A stretch of 49,885 nt of DNA from an uncultured Acidimicrobiales bacterium (GTDB lineage Bacteria > Actinomycetota > Acidimicrobiia > Acidimicrobiales > SZUA-35): contig CALGOA010000139.1 in the NCBI GenBank assembly GCA_937958015.1, positions 1 to 49,885 of the forward strand. The letters run 5' to 3'. The notes beneath the pieces were generated by a model. It saw nothing but the letters and a program-made list of their open reading frames with translations, was not told the DNA's origin and searched no databases. This document shows, one piece after another, positions 40,797 to 48,691 of the stretch (positions within the stretch are counted from its first letter, which is position 1; every line of letters starts with the position of its first letter). Made by a program: the position numbers and the translations under genes.

Positions 40797-42407
40797 GTGA
40801 AACCACACAAGATCGCCTCTTGGGACGACATTCCCGACCGTGAACCCGTCGGTGCGCTCGTCTCGACCGTTGACCTGGTCATCGTTCGGTTCGACGATGA
40901 CCATTCGGTTCTCTACGGACACTGCCTCCATCGTGGCGCCCTGCTCGCCGACGGCTCGATTCGGGGCGACGACATCATCTGCGGGCTTCACGGCTGGGAC
41001 TACGGATTCCGCACGGGGATCTCCGCCTACAACAATGACGAGCGGCTACCGAAGTTCACCTCGTGGATCGAGGATGGTCAGGTCATGGTCGACTTCGACG
41101 AGATCGTGGCGTGGGAGACCGACAATCCTCAGCCATACGATCGCGATGCGTATCAAGGTGTGTACCAGGACCATCACGGAACCCCGGATGAGCCTCATGT
41201 CGGGCTGATACGCAAACTGGCAGGGGAGGGCCTCAGCAAGCTCGGTCACCACGGACCGACCACGGCGATGGGTGTTCCGCATGGTGATCTACCGTCGTGG
41301 GACCACATCCAGTTTGTGACCGCTCAGCTGGCTCAGCGTCCGCTCCTCGACGATACGGACGTCTCCACCGGTGTGGTCATCGGGCCCAATGCTGAAAAGC
41401 CACTGTCGCTCGAAATTCCATTGTTCGTTTCGGACATGAGTTTCGGGGCGCTCTCGGAGGAAGCGAAGGTCTCGTTGTCCCGGGGAGCTGAGCTCGCGGG
41501 AACGGGGATCTGTTCAGGCGAAGGCGGGATGCTGCCCGAGGAGCACGCCGAGAACTCCAGGTATTTCTATGAACTCGCGTCGGGTCGGTTCGGGTGGGAC
41601 ATCGACAAGGTCCGGGATGTTCAGGCATTCCATTTCAAATTCGGCCAAGGGGCAAAGACGGGAACCGGCGGCCATCTGCCCGGCCACAAGGTGACGGGCA
41701 AGATCGCCGAAGTGCGCGGCCTCACCGAAGGGGAGCCTGCGATCTCCCCGGCGACCTTCCCCGACCTGCAGACCGAGGACGACTTTCGCGAGCTAGCGAA
41801 TCAGGTCCGAGAGGCCTCCGGCGGAATCCCGATCGGCGCCAAGTTGTCGGCCCAGCACATCGAGGCCGACATCGACGCCGCCCTTCGGATCGGGGTGGAC
41901 TACATCATCCTCGACGGGCGTGGAGGCGGTACTGGGGCGGCGCCGGTCATCTTCCGGGATCACATCTCGGTTCCGACGATCCCGGCCCTGGCTCGGGCCC
42001 GTCGCCATCTCGACAATGCGGGACGGGGTGATGTCACGCTGGTGATCACCGGTGGCCTACGCACGCACACCGACTTCGCAAAAGCGATGGCGCTTGGCGC
42101 CGACGCCATTGCAGTGTCGAACTCGGCGCTGCAGGCGATCGGGTGCATCGGCATGCGGGCTTGTAACACCAACAACTGTCCCGTCGGGATCGCAACCCAG
42201 CGAAACGACCTTCGCGCCCGCCTCGTGATCGACGACGCCGCCCAACGTCTCGAGAGGTTCTTTGGCGCCACCGTTGAATTGATGGGGGTGTTGGCGAGAG
42301 CGTGCGGACATAACGACCTCGCTGGATTCACGATCGATGACCTCACCACCTTCGATCGCGAGATGGCCCACCTCAGCGGCGTCGCCTACGGAGGGATGCA
42401 GCTCTAG
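40797..42407 (+). CDS. Rieske-glutamate synthase (FMN domain) fusion protein
   Basis: A 536-residue protein. Residues 1-105 are a Rieske [2Fe-2S] domain with C43-L-H45 and C62-GLH65. From about 170 onward is the FMN/glutamate-synthase fold (GltB large subunit central part): IPLFVSDMSFGALSEEAKVSLSRGA, AFHFKFGQGAKTGTGGHLPG, ILDGRGGGTGAAPVIFRDHI, and the cluster CIGMRACNTNNCPVGIATQ with C450, C456 and C461 for a [3Fe-4S]. The glutaminase domain is absent. The Rieske unit may feed electrons to the flavin. GTG start 40797 with AGGAG upstream. Reaction unknown; glutamate synthase activity need not be assumed. Confidence 0.88.
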   Translation: MKPHKIASWDDIPDREPVGALVSTVDLVIVRFDDDHSVLYGHCLHRGALLADGSIRGDDIICGLHGWDYGFRTGISAYNNDERLPKFTSWIEDGQVMVDFDEIVAWETDNPQPYDRDAYQGVYQDHHGTPDEPHVGLIRKLAGEGLSKLGHHGPTTAMGVPHGDLPSWDHIQFVTAQLAQRPLLDDTDVSTGVVIGPNAEKPLSLEIPLFVSDMSFGALSEEAKVSLSRGAELAGTGICSGEGGMLPEEHAENSRYFYELASGRFGWDIDKVRDVQAFHFKFGQGAKTGTGGHLPGHKVTGKIAEVRGLTEGEPAISPATFPDLQTEDDFRELANQVREASGGIPIGAKLSAQHIEADIDAALRIGVDYIILDGRGGGTGAAPVIFRDHISVPTIPALARARRHLDNAGRGDVTLVITGGLRTHTDFAKAMALGADAIAVSNSALQAIGCIGMRACNTNNCPVGIATQRNDLRARLVIDDAAQRLERFFGATVELMGVLARACGHNDLAGFTIDDLTTFDREMAHLSGVAYGGMQL

Positions 42408-42422
42408 CGGCGGAGCGAACCT

Positions 42423-43076
42423 CTAGCCGGGCCAGGGCGAGGTGAAGGAGTTGTGGGCTGCCATCACGTCGGATCCTTTGCGGGTGATCGGCCCATGGCC
42501 GCGTCCCACCGGGTAACCGATCGGAACCAGCGCGACCGTGGCCCACTTGTCCGGAATCTTGAGGAGGGCTTTGACCTCGGGTTCGCGGAAGCAGTGGAGG
42601 GTGGTCAGCGTGCAGCCGAGGCCTTCGGCCACGCAGGCCAGCATGGCGTTTTGGACCGCCGGATAGACCGATCCACCGCCGACCATGCTGATCCGGTCCA
42701 GCTTGGCATCGGTGATTGCCATAGCGCCGGGATTGGCACAGAACACGAGGATGGCGGGGGCTTCGTGCATGTGGTCGGCGAGGTAGTCGCCGGCCTTCGC
42801 GACGCGCCGTTGAGGATCCACAACCTCGTCGGGTTGTCCCTCGAAACGAGCGAGATACAACGCCGAGTACCGCTGCCATTCGGGGCGGTAGATCTCCTGT
42901 AGTCCCGCCTTCACCGCCGGATCGGTGACGACAACCACCTTCCACGGTTGCATGTTGCCGCCGGTTGGGGCCCAACATGCCGCCTCCAACACCCGTTCGA
43001 GGACGTCGTCGGGAATGGGGTCGGTCCGAAGTCTTCGGACGGCTCGAAGCGTGCTCATTGCGTCGTACAGCTTCAT
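42423..43076 (-). CDS. Nitroreductase-family FMN oxidoreductase
   Basis: A 217-residue FMN protein: STLRAVRRLRTDPIPDDVLERVLEAACWAPTGGNMQPWKVVVVTD carries the phosphate-binding Arg and the N-terminal motif, then GGGSVYPAVQNAMLACVAEGLGCTLTTL and PIGYPVGRGHGPITRK. The family reduces quinones, nitro compounds or F420-like or flavin substrates with NAD(P)H. ATG 43076. Convergent with the Rieske-GltB fusion gene. Following enoyl-CoA hydratase upstream by 39 bases may share a transcript. Confidence 0.88.
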   Translation of the reverse strand: MKLYDAMSTLRAVRRLRTDPIPDDVLERVLEAACWAPTGGNMQPWKVVVVTDPAVKAGLQEIYRPEWQRYSALYLARFEGQPDEVVDPQRRVAKAGDYLADHMHEAPAILVFCANPGAMAITDAKLDRISMVGGGSVYPAVQNAMLACVAEGLGCTLTTLHCFREPEVKALLKIPDKWATVALVPIGYPVGRGHGPITRKGSDVMAAHNSFTSPWPG

Positions 43077-43115
43077 CTTGGCTTGTGCCTACTTTCAGAA
43101 TCTTCGGGGCTTCGA

Positions 43116-43913
43116 TTAGTGACCCTTGAACGTCGGGTCCCGTTTCTCGGCGATGGCTGCGAGCGCCTCGCCGTGGTCATCGCTCTGGAAGGTCATGATT
43201 TCCAGCGCGGTCGCAACGTCGAACGCCGTGTTGGCAGCGTCTTTCAGCAGCTTGTTGACGGCGACCTTCGTGTACTGGACTGCGAGCGGGGCTTTTGCAG
43301 CGATGCGGCCCGCATACGCGATCGCCCGGTCAACGCATTCGTCGTCCGGAGCCACGAAATTCACCAGACCGATCCGATGGGCCTCCTCCGCCGAGATCGG
43401 GTCGCCGGTCAGGAGGTACTGCTTGGCCAACGCTGGTCCAATCGCCAGCGGCCACGCCACCGTGCCCCCGTCGCCGGCAACGATCCCGACGTTCACGTGG
43501 GGATCGCCGATCCGTGCTGATTCGGCGACGAAGATGATGTCGCACAACAGTGCGATGGAGGCGCCCAAACCCATCGCGTGCCCGTTGATCGCCGCCACGA
43601 TTGGAATTTGAATGTCGAGCAGGTCCCAGATGAGGTTCTTGCCTTCCTGACGAAGCGGCTCGAACCGACCGGGCTCCTGTAGGTCGGGAAACCAATCGAA
43701 GTCTCCGCCGGCAGAGAACGCTCTTCCGGAACCGGTGAGCACGATGCACCGTGCCTCCCGTTCTTCCTTGAGTAGCCGCATCAGACGCGTGAGCTCACTG
43801 TGAAGCTGTTCGTCGACCGCGTTGAACTCGCTACCGTTCCGATCGATCGTCACCAGCAACACGTGGCCGTCGAGGCGCTCGAAGCTGAGAGACTCGAAGT
43901 CGTCAGCGTTCAT
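43116..43913 (-). CDS. Enoyl-CoA hydratase/isomerase family protein
   Basis: A 265-residue crotonase: LVTIDRNGSEFNAVDEQLHSELTRLM, the oxyanion stretch GSGRAFSAGGDFDWF, PIVAAINGHAMGLGASIALLCDIIFVAESARIGDPHVNVGIVAGDGG, then the C-terminal KAPLAVQYTKVAVN. The general-acid/base Glu pair is partly replaced near GIVAGDGG, as in several actinobacterial members, so a hydratase may have shifted function. It adds water to, or isomerises, an unknown acyl-CoA. Confidence 0.88.
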   Translation of the reverse strand: MNADDFESLSFERLDGHVLLVTIDRNGSEFNAVDEQLHSELTRLMRLLKEEREARCIVLTGSGRAFSAGGDFDWFPDLQEPGRFEPLRQEGKNLIWDLLDIQIPIVAAINGHAMGLGASIALLCDIIFVAESARIGDPHVNVGIVAGDGGTVAWPLAIGPALAKQYLLTGDPISAEEAHRIGLVNFVAPDDECVDRAIAYAGRIAAKAPLAVQYTKVAVNKLLKDAANTAFDVATALEIMTFQSDDHGEALAAIAEKRDPTFKGH

Positions 43914-44033
43914 GATGGGCGCACCATCCGAGTCCCGCTGAGGATCGATTCGTACGTAGTCTTCGGCTCCACCTCCTGAAACGTAGCCGCCGTGTCGAAG
44001 CGGTTCGAAGTGAGGGGTTATCCGAACGGCGGA

Positions 44034-44426
44034 TCAGCGTTGATCGAGCTCTGCGATGAGCTTCTTGGGGGCGGTCTCCCGATAGGAGCTCTCCACCAAC
44101 TCGACCACTTCGTCCCAGTCGACGGTTCCGCTGAGGTCGAGGCCCATCCACCCGTAGGGCCCCCAGTAGGCGGGCACAAAGAAGCGATCGTCTTCGGCCA
44201 ATGCGGGCGCCTCGGCGGCGTCGGGCATGAAGACGAGCGCCTGGTCGTACTGGCCGGTGTGATGTTCACCTTTCAGGACCGCTCCATACCCGGCGAAGAT
44301 CTTTTTGGTGTAGAACGCCGGCCGTCCGTGAGAGATTTTCACATCGGCCCCGGGAAATCCCAGGCAGACCTCTCGAAGGCGGGCCAATACGGGATCCGTA
44401 TCGTCGAACATCTGCGGATGGCTCAT
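44034..44426 (-). CDS. MmcQ/YjbR-family protein
   Basis: A 130-residue protein of the YjbR/MmcQ fold: MFDDTDPVLARLREVCLGFPGADVKISHGRPAFYTKKIFAGYGAV, then FFVPAYWGPYGWMGLDLSG and DEVVELVESSYRETAPKKLIAEL. The role of these proteins is unclear; the fold resembles DNA-binding and chaperone-like domains. ATG 44426. Divergent from the GGDEF-EAL gene; TACTTCGGCT repeats directly at 44437-44446 and 44497-44506 in the gap. Confidence 0.8.
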   Translation of the reverse strand: MSHPQMFDDTDPVLARLREVCLGFPGADVKISHGRPAFYTKKIFAGYGAVLKGEHHTGQYDQALVFMPDAAEAPALAEDDRFFVPAYWGPYGWMGLDLSGTVDWDEVVELVESSYRETAPKKLIAELDQR

Positions 44427-44533
44427 AGGTGAACGCTACTTCGGCTTTTCCAGCTGCAACAGTGCGTTCCTAGGCTCTCTGACTCAGCACTGGCAGTACT
44501 TCGGCTCGTTCAAGGGGGGCCGATTTCGGGTCG

Positions 44534-46921
44534 ATGACTGTTCTAATGACGGAGGAAGCATTACCAGTCGACGACTGGGCCGAGCGGTATCTCGAGTTTG
44601 TCGACGATCTCGTGATCATTACCGAGGCTTCCACCGGCACGATTCTTCGGACCAACGACGCTGCCCGAGAACGGTTGGAGAGCATCAACGAAGAGTTGAT
44701 CGGTTCCTATGTTGTGAAGCTGGTGCACCCCGAGGACCGCCCGCTCGTCGCGGACGCGCTTGCAGCTCTGAGCGCCGAGACGCCCGAGTACCAGGAGACG
44801 CTCAGACTGAACGATCCGGATACCACGACCTATTCCACTTTCAGCGTGTATCTCCGGTTCATCCCCAGCACCGAGGAGATCCTGGTTGTAAACCGGGAGA
44901 TCACCGAGCTTTCGGTCAGCCAGGATCTCTTGGCGCATTCGAGAAGGTTCATCGAGGTGACCGACGACGTCATGGTTGTCACGAACCTCGAAGGCACGAT
45001 CATCGAGGCGAACCCCGCCGCATGCGAGATTCACGGTGAGACCATGGAGTCGTTCAAGGGTCGACCGATCTCGGACTTCATCCACCCCGATTGGATGACC
45101 GATTGGAACGGCATTCCTGAACTGATCGCTGCCGGCAACGGCCGGGCCCGGTTCACCATTGCCGGTCGCCGAGCCGACGGCTCGCCGATTCTGTTCGATT
45201 GCATCACGATCGTCGACTGGGAACGAAGTGTCGCCTACACGGTCGAGCGTGATATCACCGACGCTGAGAACCAGAAGAATCGACTGGAGGTCGCAAATCG
45301 TTTCTTCACCATCACCAACGATCTCCTCGCTCGAGTCGACGACGGCCATCGGATCCTCGTGTGCAACAGCGCCTTCGCCGAGTTTGCGGGCGCCGACCTC
45401 GGCGAACTGACCGGGCGCAGCCTTCTTGACTATTTCGCAGACGCCACCGGTGCGCTCCACGACGCCCTCTCCGAACAGGGAGCGCCGGCCGATGGCCTCT
45501 TGGTGCATTCAGCCACGGCCAGCACCCAGCGGGCGTTCTCGGTGAGCCTGCAGCACGACAGCGACACCAATTCGGTGTATGTCGCCGCACGTGACATCAC
45601 TGACGAGCTGCAATTGACCGCAGAACTTCGTTCGCTCGCAGAGACCGATGCCATGACCGGGTTGGCCAATCGAGCCAGCTTCGAGAAGCGACTTCAGGCC
45701 GAACTTGATGCGGGCCGAGACGTGGCCATCGCCTTTCTCGATCTCGACAACTTCAAGAAGATCAACGACAGTCTCGGCCACGCCACCGGTGACGAAATGC
45801 TGAAGCTCGTAGCGCAGCGACTTGTTGGATGTGTGCGGTCCAAGGACGTTGTCGCCCGCTTCGGCGGCGACGAGTTCTGCGTCATGCTCACCGATCAAAG
45901 TCAAGAACAGACGATCGATCCGTTGGCCCGGGTGATTCGCGACGTCATCAGTGAGCCCATGGTCCTCGACGGTCGCCGCTTGGTTACCTCCTGCTCGGTA
46001 GGTGTAGCAAGGAGCGCACCGGAGGTGCGTCAGGCAGCGGAGCTCATGAAACGGGCTGACGCTGCGGCGTACGCGGCGAAGGACGCTGGCCGCAACCGGA
46101 CAGTGGTATTCGACGATGCCCTCAACGAGGCGATCACCGGCCGGTTCGAACTCGAAGAAGAGCTTCGATACGGCATTCAGGCTGGACAACTGGACCTCGA
46201 CGTGCAGGGAGTCTTCGGACAGGACCGCAAGGTCATGGGAGTGGAGGCTTTGATCCGTTGGGACCATCCGACCCGAGGACGGCTGGGTCCCGAGGACTTC
46301 CTCGAGGTTGCCGAGGGGGCCGGTTTGATGCCGGCGATCAGCGATCAGGTCCTCTCGCTCGCCTTCGAGTGTGTGTCTCCCTGGCTTCGAGCCAACGACG
46401 ACGTGAAGCTCTCGGTCAATCTGAGCCCGAGCCAGTTGGCGAATCCGTCCATGGGTGGACGGCTAGCGGAAACGACCGACTTCTATGGCCTCGACCCAAA
46501 CAGGATCGTTCTCGAAGTCACCGAGGAGGCTCTGGTCGAGAGTGTGGCCCGGACGGGCGCAACCCTTCGACAGCTCCGTGCAGCCGGTTTCCGTCTTGCG
46601 ATGGATGACTTCGGTAAGGGTGCCTCGTCGCTTGGGCATCTCCGAGACTTCCCCTTCGAAGTTGTGAAGATCGACAAGGGTTTCATGGACAGCATCGAGA
46701 GCGACAGCGTCAATACGGCGATCGTCGAGTCTGTTGTAGGGCTCGCCCGTCGACTGAACATGTGGGTCGTAGCGGAGGGGATCGAAACCGAGGAACACCT
46801 CGAGGCGCTCATTGCCCTGGGCTGTCATGGCCTGCAGGGGTTCCATCTCCATCGCCCCGAACCGGTCGCCGACGCCGCCATTCTTCACGCCGACCTAAAC
46901 CAGAAATTCTCCTCGGTCTGA
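44534..46921 (+). CDS. Triple-PAS GGDEF-EAL cyclic-di-GMP protein
   Basis: A 795-residue cytoplasmic protein without membrane helices. Three PAS-like segments (about 20-130, 145-255, 260-360) lead to GGDEF: DLDNFKKINDSLGHATGDEMLKL with the active motif GGDEF at 444-448, and an inhibitory-site RSKD at 435-438, five residues before. The EAL domain follows (E571-A-L, NLSPSQL, DDFGKGASSLGHLRDFPFEVVKIDKGF). Both catalytic domains look intact, so it could make or degrade cyclic di-GMP by signal. Start ATG 44534; a second ATG is four codons later. Separated from the next gene by only 21 bases. Confidence 0.93.
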   Translation: MTVLMTEEALPVDDWAERYLEFVDDLVIITEASTGTILRTNDAARERLESINEELIGSYVVKLVHPEDRPLVADALAALSAETPEYQETLRLNDPDTTTYSTFSVYLRFIPSTEEILVVNREITELSVSQDLLAHSRRFIEVTDDVMVVTNLEGTIIEANPAACEIHGETMESFKGRPISDFIHPDWMTDWNGIPELIAAGNGRARFTIAGRRADGSPILFDCITIVDWERSVAYTVERDITDAENQKNRLEVANRFFTITNDLLARVDDGHRILVCNSAFAEFAGADLGELTGRSLLDYFADATGALHDALSEQGAPADGLLVHSATASTQRAFSVSLQHDSDTNSVYVAARDITDELQLTAELRSLAETDAMTGLANRASFEKRLQAELDAGRDVAIAFLDLDNFKKINDSLGHATGDEMLKLVAQRLVGCVRSKDVVARFGGDEFCVMLTDQSQEQTIDPLARVIRDVISEPMVLDGRRLVTSCSVGVARSAPEVRQAAELMKRADAAAYAAKDAGRNRTVVFDDALNEAITGRFELEEELRYGIQAGQLDLDVQGVFGQDRKVMGVEALIRWDHPTRGRLGPEDFLEVAEGAGLMPAISDQVLSLAFECVSPWLRANDDVKLSVNLSPSQLANPSMGGRLAETTDFYGLDPNRIVLEVTEEALVESVARTGATLRQLRAAGFRLAMDDFGKGASSLGHLRDFPFEVVKIDKGFMDSIESDSVNTAIVESVVGLARRLNMWVVAEGIETEEHLEALIALGCHGLQGFHLHRPEPVADAAILHADLNQKFSSV

Positions 46922-46942
46922 CACCCACGGTAGGGTCCGGCC

Positions 46943-47677
46943 ATGAACAGGCTCGATGGCAAGGTCGCTCTGATCACTGGAGGAGCCCGCGGCAACGGGG
47001 GCGCCACAGCCGAACTCTTCGTGCAGGCGGGAGCGACCGTTGTCATCACCGACGTGCTCGACGATGGTGGAGCAGAAACCGCCGACCGGCTTGGTGAGAC
47101 GTGTTCGTTTGCACATCACGACGTCACGTCTGAAGACGCTTGGTTGGGCCTCGTCGAGAAGACCCTTGGCCGTCATGGCCAAATCGATGTGTTGGTGAAC
47201 AACGCCGGAATCTTCCAGCACGGGGGAGTCTTGGACACCGCTCGGGAAGACTGGGACCGGATGATTGCGGTGAACCAGACCGGCGTCTTCCTGGGAATGC
47301 AGGCGGTGGCCCCCACGATGCGTGATGCGGAAACCGGGAGCATCGTCAACATCTCTTCGGTGGCCGGTATGAAGTCGGCGGCGATCGCTCATGCCTACGC
47401 CGCTTCAAAGTGGGCCGTTCGAGGAATGACGAAATCGGCAGCGGCCGAGTTGGCGAAGTACGGCGTGCGGGTGAACTCGGTTCATCCCGGTTATATCGAA
47501 ACGCCGATGCTCACTCAGGTGAGCGGCCCCGATGACTCGCGGCTGGTGCGTCAGGTTCCACTCGGTCGGTTGGGGACGCCGGCCGATGTCGGTCGGCTGG
47601 TGTTGTTCCTGGCTTCGGATGATTCGTCGTATTGCAGTGGCCACGAGTACGTGGTGGACGGGGCGATGATCAGTTGA
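46943..47677 (+). CDS. Short-chain dehydrogenase/reductase
   Basis: A 244-residue classical SDR: TGGARGNG coenzyme loop (with Asn in place of the usual Ile/Leu), NNAGIFQ, Ser in ISSVAGM, Y-A-A-S-K and the C-terminal GHEYVVDGAMIS. Pattern ALITGGARGNG and MTKSAAAELAKYGVRVNSVHPGYIETPML fit 3-alpha(20-beta)-hydroxysteroid-type SDRs. Function not identified. It follows the cyclic di-GMP gene by 21 bases and is convergent with a LysR gene. Confidence 0.9.
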   Translation: MNRLDGKVALITGGARGNGGATAELFVQAGATVVITDVLDDGGAETADRLGETCSFAHHDVTSEDAWLGLVEKTLGRHGQIDVLVNNAGIFQHGGVLDTAREDWDRMIAVNQTGVFLGMQAVAPTMRDAETGSIVNISSVAGMKSAAIAHAYAASKWAVRGMTKSAAAELAKYGVRVNSVHPGYIETPMLTQVSGPDDSRLVRQVPLGRLGTPADVGRLVLFLASDDSSYCSGHEYVVDGAMIS

Positions 47678-47684
47678 CGGCTCG

Positions 47685-48602
47685 TTAGGAGAATGGGGCC
47701 GAGGAACCGAGAATCTCCACCCGTAGGCGGTCCAGAATTGCACGGTGTCGATCGTCGGCCCGGCCGGTTCGCCAGCACATATGGTGCCCGCCGTGGCGCC
47801 GTTGCACGATCGGTCCGACGGGTGTCAAGAGGCCACGCTCCACCATGTCGCCAAGAAGGTGTTGCCAGCCCAATGCGATTCCGTTGCCGGCGATGGCCTC
47901 CTGAATGACGGTGGGGTACGCGTTGTACGCCAACCTCGGTTTGGCAGGCGTCAGTGATTGGCCAGCCTCTGCGAACCACTCTCTCCAGGTCATGTTCGGT
48001 CGGCCGTCGTCGTCGATATGGAGGAGATTGCAGGTGGCCAGAATGGCGGGCGAAGTGCCTGCGTCGATACCCAATTCGGCTGCAAGGCTGGGCGCGGCAA
48101 AGGGGCGGACCGCTTCTCGGAACAGCATGACCGAATCCCACCCTGCCCATGAACCGGTTCCAGGAACGATCGCAAGATCCCAATCACTGGAGTCCAGTTC
48201 GGCGCGTCGTTCGAAGATGCGTAGGCGGATCTCGACCTGAGCGGCGGCCTCGAGCTGATCGAGTAGCGGCACGACCCACGACGTTGCCATCGCCGGTTGG
48301 ACCGCGAACACGAGGGCATCCGGTTCGTCGTCGAGTTCGACCAGGGTTCGTTCGAGCGATGCAAAAGCGATGTCGAGCGCCTCCGCCAGCTTCCGGCCCT
48401 GATCGGTGAGTACAAACGAGCGTCCCGACCGTTCGAACAGATCGACGCCAAGTTCGCGAGCCAGTGCTGACATGTGGCGTGACACCGCCGGTTGGCTGAT
48501 CTGGAGCTGTCGAGCGGCCGACGTAAAGTCTCCCGCGGAAGCAACGGCATCAAAGACGCCGAGTCGATGGAGCTGAGGAACGCGGCGAAGTAGTGGGCGC
48601 AC
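47685..48602 (-). CDS. LysR-family transcriptional regulator
   Basis: A 305-residue regulator: VPQLHRLGVFDAVASAGDFTSAARQLQISQPAVSRHMSALARELGVDLFERSGRSFVLTDQGRKL is the helix-turn-helix, followed by the effector domain (WDLAIVPGTGSW, VIQEAIAGNGIALGWQHLLGDMVERG). GTG 48602 is chosen; the frame opens with TTG 48626. It resembles GcvA-like regulators of amino-acid and one-carbon genes, which fits the divergent dimethylglycine-type dehydrogenase. Convergent with the SDR, seven bases between stops. Confidence 0.87.
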   Translation of the reverse strand: MRPLLRRVPQLHRLGVFDAVASAGDFTSAARQLQISQPAVSRHMSALARELGVDLFERSGRSFVLTDQGRKLAEALDIAFASLERTLVELDDEPDALVFAVQPAMATSWVVPLLDQLEAAAQVEIRLRIFERRAELDSSDWDLAIVPGTGSWAGWDSVMLFREAVRPFAAPSLAAELGIDAGTSPAILATCNLLHIDDDGRPNMTWREWFAEAGQSLTPAKPRLAYNAYPTVIQEAIAGNGIALGWQHLLGDMVERGLLTPVGPIVQRRHGGHHMCWRTGRADDRHRAILDRLRVEILGSSAPFS

Positions 48603-48618
48603 CGAGCCGATCGTACCT

Positions 48619-48633
48619 ATAACCAACGGTTAT
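48619..48633. promoter_or_regulatory. T-N11-A LysR box between divergent genes
   Basis: ATAACC (48619-48624) and GGTTAT (48628-48633) form a perfect inverted repeat with three bases between, and T48620 to A48632 fits T-N11-A, the core LysR recognition pattern. It lies 16 bases upstream of the LysR start and 58 before the dehydrogenase start, the expected place for control of both. Confidence 0.65.
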
Positions 48634-48691
48634 GTCTGGTCTGCGCTTTTGGGCCTTGTGCAGCGATGGCCGCACGACGAAGGTTGGGGGT

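Noticed and set aside
43989-44033. CCGCCGT...ACGGCGG stem after the YjbR-like gene as a terminator
   Set aside because: The loop is over 30 bases and no T-run follows.
44437-44506. TACTTCGGCT direct repeat as an operator
   Set aside because: Two ten-base copies 60 bases apart, no symmetry and no adjacent regulator; noted only in the gene entry.
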